64,000 bases of DNA from Luzula sylvatica (taxonomy: Eukaryota; Streptophyta; Magnoliopsida; Poales; Juncaceae), in the NCBI GenBank assembly GCA_946800325.1, contig OX326960.1, positions 20,230,393 through 20,294,392 of the forward strand, read 5' to 3'. Position 1 is the first letter of the stretch. Every line of letters starts with the position of its first letter. This document shows positions 11,735-24,772 of the stretch, piece by piece. The notes under the pieces were generated by a model. That model saw nothing but the letters and a program-made list of their open reading frames with translations. It searched no databases and was not told the origin of the DNA. The position numbers were made by a program, and so were the translations under genes.

Positions 11735-11934
11735 NNNNNNNNNNNNNNNNNNNNNNNNNNNNNNNNNNNNNNNNNNNNNNNNNNNNNNNNNNNNNNNNNN
11801 NNNNNNNNNNNNNNNNNNNNNNNNNNNNNNNNNNNNNNNNNNNNNNNNNNNNNNNNNNNNNNNNNNNNNNNNNNNNNNNNNNNNNNNNNNNNNNNNNNNN
11901 NNNNNNNNNNNNNNNNNNNNNNNNNNNNNNNNNN
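11735..11934. other. Assembly gap, 200 N
   Basis: An uninterrupted run of exactly 200 N. Its round length indicates a placeholder inserted by a scaffolder, not a measured distance. From memory, 200 N is the default of at least one Hi-C scaffolder (YaHS). Monomer polarity is + up to the gap and - after it. Any reading frame crossing it is meaningless. Confidence 0.98.
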
Positions 11935-14900
11935 GTACTAAAAGGTACGATACAAATGATCTAGAAACACGTTATTTGAACTCCTCAGAGCGTTAAAATC
12001 TTGTTTTGAATCGAAAAACAAACTTTCTTAGTGTTTGTGAAATTTGGTGAAAAGTTGTGTACTAAAAGATACGATACAAATGATCTAGAAACACGTTATT
12101 TGAACTCCCCAAAGCATTAAAATCTTGTTTTGAATCGAAAAACAAACTTTCTTGGTGTTTGTGAAATTTGGTGAAAACTTATGTAGTAAAAGATACGATA
12201 CAAATGATCTAAAAACATGTTATTTGTACTCCTCAAAGCGTTAAAATCTTGTTTTGAATCGAAAAACAAACTTTCCTAGTGTTTGTGAAATTGGGTGAAG
12301 AGTTATGTACTAAAAGATACTATACAAATGATCTAAAAACACGTTATTTGAACTCCTCAAAGCGTTAAAATGTGGTTTTGAAATCGAAAAACAAACTTTC
12401 TTAGTGTTTGTGAAATTGGGTGAAAAGTTATGTAGTAAAAGATACGATACAAATGATCTAAAAACACGTCATTTGAACTCCTCAAAGCGTTGAAAGTTTG
12501 TTTTGAATCGAAAAACAAACTTTCTTAGTGTTTGTGAAATTTGGTGAAAAGTTATGAAGTAAAAGATACGATACAAATGATCTAGAAACACGTTATTTGC
12601 ACTCCTCAAAGCGTTAAAATCTTGTTTTGAATCGAAAAACAAACTTGCTTAGTGTTTGTGAAATTTGGTGAAAAGTTATGTACTAAAAGATATGATACAA
12701 ATGATCTAAAAACATGTTATTTGAACTCCTCAAAGCGTTAAAATCTTGTTTTGAATCGAAAAACAAACTTTCCTAGTGTTTGTGAAATTGGGTGAAGAGT
12801 TATGTACTAAAAGATACTATACAAATGATCTAAAAACACGTTATTTGAACTCCTCAAAGCGTTAAAATCTTGTTTTGAATCGAAAAACAAACTTTCTTGG
12901 TGTTTGTGAAATTTGGTGAAAAGTTATGTACTAAAAGATACGATACAAATGATCTGAAAACATGTTATTTGAACTCCTCAAAGCATTAAAATCATGTTTT
13001 GAATCGAAAAACAAATTTTCTTAGTGTTTGTGAAATTGGGTGAAAAGTTATGTACTAAAAGATACGTTACAAATGATCTAAAAACATGTTATTTGAACTC
13101 CTCAAAGCGTTAAAATCTTCTTTTGAATCGAAAAACAAACTTTCTTAGTGTTTGTGAAATTTGGTGAAAACTCATGTAGTAAAAGATACGATACAAATGA
13201 TCTAAAAACACGTCATTTGAACTCCTCAAAGCGTTGAAAGTTTGTTTTGAGTCGAGAAACAAACTTTCTTAGTGTTTGTGAAATTTGGTGAAAAGTTATG
13301 TAGTAAAAGATACGATACAAATGATCTAGAAACACGTTATTTGAACTCCTCAAAGCGTTAAAATCTTGTTTTGAATCGAAAAACAAACATTCTTAGTGTT
13401 TGTGAAATTGGGTGAAAAGTTATGTACTAAAAGATACGATACAAATGATCTAAAAACAAGTTATTTGAACTCCTCAAAGCGTTAAAATCTTGTTTTGAAT
13501 CGAAAAACAAACTTTCTTAGTATTTGTGAAATTTGGTGAAAAGTTATATACTAAAAGATCTGATACAAATGATCTAAAAACACGTCATTTGAACTCCTCA
13601 AAGCGTTAAAATCTTGTTTTGAATTGAAAAACAAACTTTCTTAGTGTTTGTGAAATTTGGTGAAAAGTTATGTACTAAAAGGTACGATACAAATGATCTA
13701 GAAACACGTTATTTGAACTCCTCAAAGCGTTAAAATCTTGTTTTGAATCGAAAAACAAACTTTCTTAGTGTTTGTGAAATTTGGTGAAAAGTTATGTACT
13801 AAAAGATACGATACAAATGATCTAGAAACACGTTATTTGAACTCCCCAAAGCGTTAAAATCTTGTTTTGAATCGAAAAACAAACTTTCTTGGTGTTTGTG
13901 AAATTTGGTGAAAACTTATGTAGTAAAAGATACGATACAAATGATCTAAAAACATGTTATTTGTACTCCTCAAAGCGTTAAAATCTTGTTTTGAATCGAA
14001 AAACAAACTTTCCTAGTGTTTGTGAAATTGGGTGAAGAGTTATGTACCAAAAGATACTATACAAATGATCTAAAAACACGTTATTTGAACTCCTCAAAGC
14101 GTTAAAATGTGGTTTTGAAATCGAAAAACAAACTTTCTTAGTGTTTGTGAAATTGGGTGAAAAGTTATGTCGTAAAAGATACGATACAAATGATCTAAAA
14201 ACACGTCATTTGAACTCCTCAAAGCGTTGAAAGTTTGTTTTGAATCGAAAAACAAACTTTCTTAGTGTTTGTGAAATTTGGTGAAAAGTTATGAAGTAAA
14301 AGATACGATACAAATGATCTAGAAACACGTTATTTCCACTCCTCAAAGCGTTAAAATCTTGTTTTGAATCGAAAAACAAACTTGCTTAGTGTTTGTGAAA
14401 TTTGGTGAAAAGTTATGTACTAAAAGATATGATACAAATGATCTAAAAACATGTTATTTGAACTCCTCAAAGCGTTAAAATCTTGTTTTGAATCGAAAAA
14501 CAAACTTTCTTAGTGTTTGTGAAATTTGTTGAAAAGTTATGTAGTAAAAGATACGATACAAATGATCTAGAAACACGTTATTTGAACTCCTCAAAGCGTT
14601 AAAATCTTGTTTTGAATCGAAAAACAAACTTTCTTGGTGTTTGTGAAATTTGGTGAAAAGTTATGTACTAAAAGATACGATACAAATGATCTGAAAACAT
14701 GTTATTTGAACTCCTCAAAGCATTAAAATCTTGTTTTGAATCGAAAAACAAACTTTCTTAGTGTTTGTGAAATTGGGTGAGAAGTTATGTACTAAAAGAT
14801 ACGATACAAATGATCTAAAAACATGTTATTTGAACTCCTCAAAGCGTTAAAATCTTGTTTTGAATCGAAAAACAAACTTTCTTATTGTTTGTGAAATTGG

Positions 14901-16773
14901 GTGAAAAGTTATGTACTAAAAGATACGATACAAATGATCTAAAAACATGTTATTTGAACTCCTCAAAGCGTTAAAATCTAGTTTTGAATCGAAAAACAAA
15001 CTTCCTTAGTGTTTGTGAAATTTGGTGAAAAGTTATGTACTAAAAGATACGATACAAATGATCTAAAAACATGTTATTTGAACTCCTCAAAGCGTTAAAA
15101 AATCTTGTTTTGAATCGAAAAACAAACTTTCTTTGTGTTTGTGAAATTTGGTGAAAAGTTATGTACTAAAAGATACGATACAAATGATCTAAAAACAAGT
15201 TATTTGAACTCCTCAAAGCGTTAAAATCTAGTTTTGAATCGAAAAACAAACTTTCTTAGTATTTGTGAAATTTGGTGAAAAGTGATGTAGTAAAAGATAC
15301 GATACAAATGATCTAAAAACACGTCATTTGAACTCCTCAAAGCGTTGAAAGTTTGTTTTGAATCGAAAAACAAACTTTCTTAGTGTTTGTGAAATTTGGT
15401 GAAAAGTTATGAAGTAAAAGATACGATACAAATGATCTAGAAACACGTTATTTGCACTCCTCAAAGCGTTAAAATCTTGTTTTGAATCGAAAAACAAACT
15501 TGCTTAGTGTTTGTGAAATTTGGTGAAAAGTTATGTACAAAAAGATATGATACAAATGATCTAAAAACATGTTATTTGAACTCCTCAAAGCATTAAAATC
15601 TTGTTTTGAATCGAAAAAAAACTTTCTTAGTGTTTGTGAAATTTGTTGAAAAGTTATGTAGTAAAAGATACGATACAAATGATCTAGAAACACGTTATTT
15701 GAACTCCTCAAAGCGTTAAAATCTTGTTTTGAATCGAAAAACAAACTTTCTTGGTGTTTGTGAAATTTGGTGAAAAGTTATGTACTAAAAGATACGATAC
15801 AAATGATCTAAAAACAAGTTATTTGAACTCCTCAAAGCGTTAAAATCTAGTTTTGAATCGAAAAATAAACTTTCTTAGTATTTGTGAAATTTGGTGAAAA
15901 GTGATGTAGTAAAAGATACGATACAAATGATCTAAAAACACGTCATTTGAACTCCTCAAAGCATTGAAAGTTTGTTTTGAATCGAAAAACAAACTTTCTT
16001 AGTGTTTGTGAAATTTGGTGAAAAGTTATGAAGTAAAAGATACGATACAAATGATCTAGAAACACGTTATTTGCACTCCTCAAAGCGTTAAAATCTTGTT
16101 TTGAATCGAAAAACAAACTTGCTTAGTGTTTGTGAAATTTGGTGAAAAGTTATGTACAAAAAGATATGATACAAATGATCTAAAAACATGTTATTTGAAC
16201 TCCTCAAAGCATTAAAATCTTGTTTTGAATCGAAAAACAAACTTTCTTAGTGTTTGTGAAATTTGTTGAAAAGTTATGTAGTAAAAGATATGATACAAAT
16301 GATCTAGAAACACGTTATTTGAACTCCTCAAAGCGTGAAAATCTTGTTTTGAATCGAAAAACAAACTTTCTTGGTGTTTGTGAAATTTGGTGAAAAGTTA
16401 TGTACTAAAAGATACGATACAAATGATCTGAAAACATGTTATTTGAACTCCTCAAAGCATTAAAATCATGTTTTGAATCGAAAAACAAACTTTCTTAGTG
16501 TTTGTGAAATTGGGTGAAAAGTTATGTACTAAAAGATACGATACAAATGATCTAAAAACAAGTTATTTGAACTCTTCAAAGCGTTAAAATCTAGTTTTGA
16601 ATCGAAAAACAAACTTTCTTAGTATTTGTGAAATTTGGTGAAAAGTTATATACTAAAAGATCTGATACAAATGATCTAAAAACACGTCATTTGAACTCCT
16701 CAAAGCGTTAAAATCTTGTTTTGAATTGAAAAACAAACTTTCTTAGTGTTTGTGAAATTTGGTGAAAAGTTAT
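11935..16773 (-). repeat. 39-mer HOR unit, copy 1 (4839 bp)
   Basis: The unit begins with GTACTAAAAGGTAC at 11935, which recurs at 16774 and 21613, a period of 4839 bp. It equals the 31-mer (3846 bp) plus eight monomers (993 bp). The block from the CTCCCC monomer through the AATGTGGTTTTGAAATCG monomer is present twice per unit. Markers specific to this unit type are CTCAGAGCG (near 11983), AGTTGTGTAC (near 12053) and CTCCCCAAAGCATT (near 12106). Private changes in this copy include TTATTTCCACTCC near 14333 and TATGTCGTAAAAG near 14168. Confidence 0.88.
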
Positions 16774-19700
16774 GTACTAAAAGGTACGATACAAATGATC
16801 TAGAAACACGTTATTTGAACTCCTCAGAGCGTTAAAATCTTGTTTTGAATCGAAAAACAAACTTTCTTAGTGTTTGTGAAATTTGTTGAAAAGTTGTGTA
16901 CTAAAAGATACGATACAAATGATCTAGAAACACGTTATTTGAACTCCCCAAAGCATTAAAATCTTGTTTTGAATCGAAAAACAAACTTTCTTGGTGTTTG
17001 TGAAATTTGGTGAAAACTTATGTAGTAAAAGATACGATACAAATGATCTAAAAACATGTTATTTGTACTCCTCAAAGCGTTAAAATCTTGTTTTGAATCG
17101 AAAAACAAACTTTCCTAGTGTTTGTGAAATTGGGTGAAGAGTTATGTACTAAAAGATACTATACAAATGATCTAAAAACACGTTATTTGAACTCCTCAAA
17201 GCGTTAAAATGTGGTTTTGAAATCGAAAAACAAACTTTCTTAGTGTTTGTGAAATTGGGTGAAAAGTTATGTAGTAAAAGATACGATACAAATGATCTAA
17301 AAACACGTCATTTGAACTCCTCAAAGCGTTGAAAGTTTGTTTTGAATCGAAAAACAAACTTTCTTAGTGTTTGTGAAATTTGGTGAAAAGTTATGAAGTA
17401 AAAGATACGATACAAATGATCTAGAAACACGTTATTTGCACTCCTCAAAGCGTTAAAATCTTGTTTTGAATCGAAAAACAAACTTGCTTAGTGTTTGTGA
17501 AATTTGGTGAAAAGTTATGTACTAAAAGATATGATACAAATGATCTAAAAACATGTTATTTGAACTCCTCAAAGCGTTAAAATCTTGTTTTGAATCGAAA
17601 AACAAACTTTCCTAGTGTTTGTGAAATTGGGTGAAGAGTTATGTACTAAAAGATACTATACAAATGATCTAAAAACACGTTATTTGAACTCCTCAAAGCG
17701 TTAAAATCTTGTTTTGAATCGAAAAACAAACTTTCTTGGTGTTTGTGAAATTTGGTGAAAAGTTATGTACTAAAAGATACGATACAAATGATCTGAAAAC
17801 ATGTTATTTGAACTCCTCAAAGCATTAAAATCATGTTTTGAATCGAAAAACAAATTTTCTTAGTGTTTGTGAAATTGGGTGAAAAGTTATGTACTAAAAG
17901 ATACGTTACAAATGATCTAAAAACATGTTATTTGAACTCCTCAAAGCGTTAAAATCTTCTTTTGAATCGAAAAACAAACTTTCTTAGTGTTTGTGAAATT
18001 TGGTGAAAACTCATGTAGTAAAAGATACGATACAAATGATCTAAAAACACGTCATTTGAACTCCTCAAAGCGTTGAAAGTTTGTTTTGAGTCGAGAAACA
18101 AACTTTCTTAGTGTTTGTGAAATTTGGTGAAAAGTTATGTAGTAAAAGATACGATACAAATGATCTAGAAACACGTTATTTGAACTCCTCAAAGCGTTAA
18201 AATCTTGTTTTGAATCGAAAAACAAACATTCTTAGTGTTTGTGAAATTGGGTGAAAAGTTATGTACTAAAAGATACGATACAAATGATCTAAAAACAAGT
18301 TATTTGAACTCCTCAAAGCGTTAAAATCTTGTTTTGAATCGAAAAACAAACTTTCTTAGTATTTGTGAAATTTGGTGAAAAGTTATATACTAAAAGATCT
18401 GATACAAATGATCTAAAAACACGTCATTTGAACTCCTCAAAGCGTTAAAATCTTGTTTTGAATTGAAAAACAAACTTTCTTAGTGTTTGTGAAATTTGGT
18501 GAAAAGTTATGTACTAAAAGGTACGATACAAATGATCTAGAAACACGTTATTTGAACTCCTCAAAGCGTTAAAATCTTGTTTTGAATCGAAAAACAAACT
18601 TTCTTAGTGTTTGTGAAATTTGGTGAAAAGTTATGTACTAAAAGATACGATACAAATGATCTAGAAACACGTTATTTGAACTCCCCAAAGCGTTAAAATC
18701 TTGTTTTGAATCGAAAAACAAACTTTCTTGGTGTTTGTGAAATTTGGTGAAAACTTATGTAGTAAAAGATACGATACAAATGATCTAAAAACATGTTATT
18801 TGTACTCCTCAAAGCGTTAAAATCTTGTTTTGAATCGAAAAACAAACTTTCCTAGTGTTTGTGAAATTGGGTGAAGAGTTATGTACCAAAAGATACTATA
18901 CAAATGATCTAAAAACACGTTATTTGAACTCCTCAAAGCGTTAAAATGTGGTTTTGAAATCGAAAAACAAACTTTCTTAGTGTTTGTGAAATTGGGTGAA
19001 AAGTTATGTAGTAAAAGATACGATACAAATGATCTAAAAACACGTCATTTGAACTCCTCAAAGCGTTGAAAGTTTGTTTTGAATCGAAAAACAAACTTTC
19101 TTAGTGTTTGTGAAATTTGGTGAAAAGTTATGAAGTAAAAGATACGATACAAATGATCTAGAAACACGTTATTTGCACTCCTCAAAGCGTTAAAATCTTG
19201 TTTTGAATCGAAAAACAAACTTGCTTAGTGTTTGTGAAATTTGGTGAAAAGTTATGTACTAAAAGATAGGATACAAATGATCTAAAAACATGTTATTTGA
19301 ACTCCTCAAAGCGTTAAAATCTTGTTTTGAATCGAAAAACAAACTTTCTTAGTGTTTGTGAAATTTGTTGAAAAGTTATGTAGTAAAAGATACGATACAA
19401 ATGATCTAGAAACACGTTATTTGAACTCCTCAAAGCGTTAAAATCTTGTTTTGAATCGAAAAACAAACTTTCTTGGTGTTTGTGAAATTTGGTGAAAAGT
19501 TATGTACTAAAAGATACGATACAAATGATCTGAAAACATGTTATTTGAACTCCTCAAAGCATTAAAATCTTGTTTTGAATCGAAAAACAAACTTTCTTAG
19601 TGTTTGTGAAATTGGGTGAGAAGTTATGTACTAAAAGATACGATACAAATGATCTAAAAACATGTTATTTGAACTCCTCAAAGCGTTAAAATCTTGTTTT

Positions 19701-21612
19701 GAATCGAAAAACAAACTTTCTTATTGTTTGTGAAATTGGGTGAAAAGTTATGTACTAAAAGATACGATACAAATGATCTAAAAACATGTTATTTGAACTC
19801 CTCAAAGCGTTAAAATCTAGTTTTGAATCGAAAAACAAACTTCCTTAGTGTTTGTGAAATTTGGTGAAAAGTTATGTACTAAAAGATACGATACAAATGA
19901 TCTAAAAACATGTTATTTGAACTCCTCAAAGCGTTAAAAAATCTTGTTTTGAATCGAAAAACAAACTTTCTTTGTGTTTGTGAAATTTGGTGAAAAGTTA
20001 TGTACTAAAAGATACGATACAAATGATCTAAAAACAAGTTATTTGAACTCCTCAAAGCGTTAAAATCTAGTTTTGAATCGAAAAACAAACTTTCTTAGTA
20101 TTTGTGAAATTTGGTGAAAAGTGATGTAGTAAAAGATACGATACAAATGATCTAAAAACACGTCATTTGAACTCCTCAAAGCGTTGAAAGTTTGTTTTGA
20201 ATCGAAAAACAAACTTTCTTAGTGTTTGTGAAATTTGGTGAAAAGTTATGAAGTAAAAGATACGATACAAATGATCTAGAAACACGTTATTTGCACTCCT
20301 CAAAGCGTTAAAATCTTGTTTTGAATCGAAAAACAAACTTGCTTAGTGTTTGTGAAATTTGGTGAAAAGTTATGTACAAAAAGATATGATACAAATGATC
20401 TAAAAACATGTTATTTGAACTCCTCAAAGCATTAAAATCTTGTTTTGAATCGAAAAAAAACTTTCTTAGTGTTTGTGAAATTTGTTGAAAAGTTATGTAG
20501 TAAAAGATACGATACAAATGATCTAGAAACACGTTATTTGAACTCCTCAAAGCGTTAAAATCTTGTTTTGAATCGAAAAACAAACTTTCTTGGTGTTTGT
20601 GAAATTTGGTGAAAAGTTATGTACTAAAAGATACGATACAAATGATCTAAAAACAAGTTATTTGAACTCCTCAAAGCGTTAAAATCTAGTTTTGAATCGA
20701 AAAATAAACTTTCTTAGTATTTGTGAAATTTGGTGAAAAGTGATGTAGTAAAAGATACGATACAAATGATCTAAAAACACGTCATTTGAACTCCTCAAAG
20801 CATTGAAAGTTTGTTTTGAATCGAAAAACAAACTTTCTTAGTGTTTGTGAAATTTGGTGAAAAGTTATGAAGTAAAAGATACGATACAAATGATCTAGAA
20901 ACACGTTATTTGCACTCCTCAAAGCGTTAAAATCTTGTTTTGAATCGAAAAACAAACTTGCTTAGTGTTTGTGAAATTTGGTGAAAAGTTATGTACAAAA
21001 AGATATGATACAAATGATCTAAAAACATGTTATTTGAACTCCTCAAAGCATTAAAATCTTGTTTTGAATCGAAAAACAAACTTTCTTAGTGTTTGTGAAA
21101 TTTGTTGAAAAGTTATGTAGTAAAAGATATGATACAAATGATCTAGAAACACGTTATTTGAACTCCTCAAAGCGTGAAAATCTTGTTTTGAATCGAAAAA
21201 CAAACTTTCTTGTTGTTTGTGAAATTTGGTGAAAAGTTATGTACTAAAAGATACGATACAAATGATCTGAAAACATGTTATTTGAACTCCTCAAAGCATT
21301 AAAATCATGTTTTGAATCGAAAAACAAACTTTCTTAGTGTTTGTGAAATTGGGTGAAAAGTTATGTACTAAAAGATACGATACAAATGATCTAAAAACAA
21401 GTTATTTGAACTCCTCAAAGCGTTAAAATCTAGTTTTGAATCGAAAAACAAACTTTCTTAGTATTTGTGAAATTTGGTGAAAAGTTATATACTAAAAGAT
21501 CTGATACAAATGATCTAAAAACACGTCATTTGAACTCCTCAAAGCGTTAAAATCTTGTTTTGAATTGAAAAACAAACTTTCTTAGTGTTTGTGAAATTTG
21601 GTGAAAAGTTAT
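16774..21612 (-). repeat. 39-mer HOR unit, copy 2 (4839 bp)
   Basis: This is a near-identical copy of the preceding unit at offset 4839, including CTCAGAGCG, AGTTGTGTAC and CTCCCCAAAGCATT. A few point differences are visible, such as AAATTTGTTGAAAAGTTGTG here versus AAATTTGGTGAAAAGTTGTG in copy 1. The similarity to the 39-mer pattern continues to about 23088, so 39-mer-type sequence runs for about 2.3 copies. Confidence 0.87.
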
Positions 21613-24153
21613 GTACTAAAAGGTACGATACAAATGATCTAGAAACACGTTATTTGAACTCCTCAGAGCGTTAAAATCTTGTTTTGAATCGAAAAACAAA
21701 CTTTCTTAGTGTTTGTGAAATTTGGTGAAAAGTTGTGTACTAAAAGATACGATACAAATGATCTAGAAACACGTTATTTGAACTCCCCAAAGCATTAAAA
21801 TCTTGTTTTGAATCGAAAAACAAACTTTCTTGGTGTTTGTGAAATTTGGTGAAAACTTATGTAGTAAAAGATACGATACAAATGATCTAAAAACATGTTA
21901 TTTGTACTCCTCAAAGCGTTAAAATCTTGTTTTGAATCGAAAAACAAACTTTCCTAGTGTTTGTGAAATTGGGTGAAGAGTTATGTACTAAAAGATACTA
22001 TACAAATGATCTAAAAACACGTTATTTGAACTCCTCAAAGCGTTAAAATGTGGTTTTGAAATCGAAAAACAAACTTTCTTAGTGTTTGTGAAATTGGGTG
22101 AAAAGTTATGTAGTAAAAGATACGATACAAATGATCTAAAAACACGTCATTTGAACTCCTCAAAGCGTTGAAAGTTTGTTTTGAATCGAAAAACAAACTT
22201 TCTTAGTGTTTGTGAAATTTGGTGAAAAGTTATGAAGTAAAAGATACGATACAAATGATCTAGAAACACGTTATTTGCACTCCTCAAAGCGTTAAAATCT
22301 TGTTTTGAATCGAAAAACAAACTTGCTTAGTGTTTGTGAAATTTGGTGAAAAGTTATGTACTAAAAGATATGATACAAATGATCTAAAAACATGTTATTT
22401 GAACTCCTCAAAGCGTTAAAATCTTGTTTTGAATCGAAAAACAAACTTTCCTAGTGTTTGTGAAATTGGGTGAAGAGTTATGTACTAAAAGATACTATAC
22501 AAATGATCTAAAAACACGTTATTTGAACTCCTCAAAGCGTTAAAATCTTGTTTTGAATCGAAAAACAAACTTTCTTGGTGTTTGTGAAATTTGGTGAAAA
22601 GTTATGTACTAAAAGATACGATACAAATGATCTGAAAACATGTTATTTGAACTCCTCAAAGCATTAAAATCATGTTTTGAATCGAAAAACAAATTTTCTT
22701 AGTGTTTGTGAAATTGGGTGAAAAGTTATGTACTAAAAGATACGTTACAAATGATCTAAAAACATGTTATTTGAACTCCTCAAAGCGTTAAAATCTTCTT
22801 TTGAATCGAAAAACAAACTTTCTTAGTGTTTGTGAAATTTGGTGAAAACTCATGTAGTAAAAGATACGATACAAATGATCTAAAAACACGTCATTTGAAC
22901 TCCTCAAAGCGTTGAAAGTTTGTTTTGAGTCGAGAAACAAACTTTCTTAGTGTTTGTGAAATTTGGTGAAAAGTTATGTAGTAAAAGATACGATACAAAT
23001 GATCTAGAAACACGTTATTTGAACTCCTCAAAGCGTTAAAATCTTGTTTTGAATCGAAAAACAAACATTCTTAGTGTTTGTGAAATTTGGTGAAAAGTTA
23101 TGTACTAAAAGATACGATACAAATGATCTAAAAACATGTTATTTGAACTCCTCAAAGCGTTAAAATCTTGTTTTGAATCAAAAAACAAACTTTCTTAGTG
23201 TTTGTGAAATTTGTTGAAAAGTTATGTAGTAAAAGATACGATACAAATGATCTAGAAATACGTTATTTGAACTCCTCAAAACGTTAAAATCTTGTTTTGA
23301 ATCGAAAAACAAACTTTCTTGGTGTTTGTGAAATTTGGTGAAAAGTTATGTACTAAAAGATACGATACAAATGATCTGAAAACATGTTATTTGAACTCCT
23401 CAAAGCATTAAAATCTTGTTTTGAATCGAAAAACAAACTTTCTTAGTGTTTGTGAAATTGGGTGAAAAGTTATGTACTAAAAGATACGATACAAATGATC
23501 TAAAAACATGTTATTTGAACTCCTCAAAGCGTTAAAATCTTGTTTTGAATCGAAAAACAAACTTTCTTATTGTTTGTGAAATTGGGTGAAAAGTTATGTA
23601 CTAAAAGATACGATACAAATGATCTAAAAACATGTTATTTGAACTCCTCAAAGCGTTAAAATCTAGTTTTGAATCGAAAAACAAACTTCCTTAGTGTTTG
23701 TGAAATTTGGTGAAAAGTTATGTACTAAAAGATACGATACAAATGATCTAAAAACATGTTATTTGAACTCCTCAAAGCGTTAAAAAATCTTGTTTTGAAT
23801 CGAAAAACAAACTTTCTTTGTGTTTGTGAAATTTGGTGAAAAGTTATGTACTAAAAGATACGATACAAATGATCTAAAAACAAGTTATTTGAACTCCTCA
23901 AAGCGTTAAAATCTAGTTTTGAATCGAAAAACAAACTTTCTTAGTATTTGTGAAATTTGGTGAAAAGTGATGTAGTAAAAGATACGATACAAATGATCTA
24001 AAAACACGTCATTTGAACTCCTCAAAGCGTTGAAAGTTTGTTTTGAATCGAAAAACAAACTTTCTTAGTGTTTGTGAAATTTGGTGAAAAGTTATGAAGT
24101 AAAAGATACGATACAAATGATCTAGAAACACGTTATTTGCACTCCTCAAAGCG
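20308..24153 (-). repeat. Chimeric 31-mer HOR unit (3846 bp)
   Basis: Unit phase here and below is set by the TTA that follows GCACTCCTCAAAGCG in the monomer preceding TGCTTAG, TACAAAAAGATATG and the A8 run. This unit has the 31-mer length, but follows the 39-mer units up to about 23088 and the ordinary 31-mer afterwards. In it the CTTTCCTAG/GGTGAAGAG/GATACTATAC monomer occurs twice (near 21951 and 22448); the second replaces the TTGTTGAAAAG monomer seen at the same place in 24154-27999. It overlaps the end of the 39-mer copy because the two unit types use different phases. Confidence 0.83.
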
Positions 24154-24772
24154 TTAAAATCTTGTTTTGAATCGAAAAACAAACTTGCTTAGTGTTTGTG
24201 AAATTTGGTGAAAAGTTATGTACAAAAAGATATGATACAAATGATCTAAAAACATGTTATTTGAACTCCTCAAAGCATTAAAATCTTGTTTTGAATCGAA
24301 AAAAAACTTTCTTAGTGTTTGTGAAATTTGTTGAAAAGTTATGTAGTAAAAGATACGATACAAATGATCTAGAAACACGTTATTTGAACTCCTCAAAGCG
24401 TTAAAATCTTGTTTTGAATCGAAAAACAAACTTTCTTGGTGTTTGTGAAATTTGGTGAAAAGTTATGTACTAAAAGATACGATACAAATGATCTAAAAAC
24501 AAGTTATTTGAACTCCTCAAAGCGTTAAAATCTAGTTTTGAATCGAAAAATAAACTTTCTTAGTATTTGTGAAATTTGGTGAAAAGTGATGTAGTAAAAG
24601 ATACGATACAAATGATCTAAAAACACGTCATTTGAACTCCTCAAAGCGTTGAAAGTTTGTTTTGAATCGAAAAACAAACTTTCTTAGTGTTTGTGAAATT
24701 TGGTGAAAAGTTATGAAGTAAAAGATACGATACAAATGATCTAGAAACACGTTATTTGCACTCCTCAAAGCG
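24154..24772 (-). repeat. Optional 619-bp five-monomer block inside the 31-mer
   Basis: The phase marker GCACTCCTCAAAGCGTTA occurs at 24154 and again at 24773, 619 bp apart (four 124-bp monomers and one of 123). The block duplicates the TGCTTAG to GCACTCC part of the unit. Removing it from the 3846-bp unit gives exactly 3227 bp, the length of the two 26-mer units at 54535-60988, which lack this block and its A8 monomer. It is therefore a module gained or lost in one step. Confidence 0.87.

Noticed and set aside
11631..11996. 121-codon open frame crossing the gap
   Set aside because: One third of it is read from N and it joins sequence of opposite polarity across an unmeasured gap.
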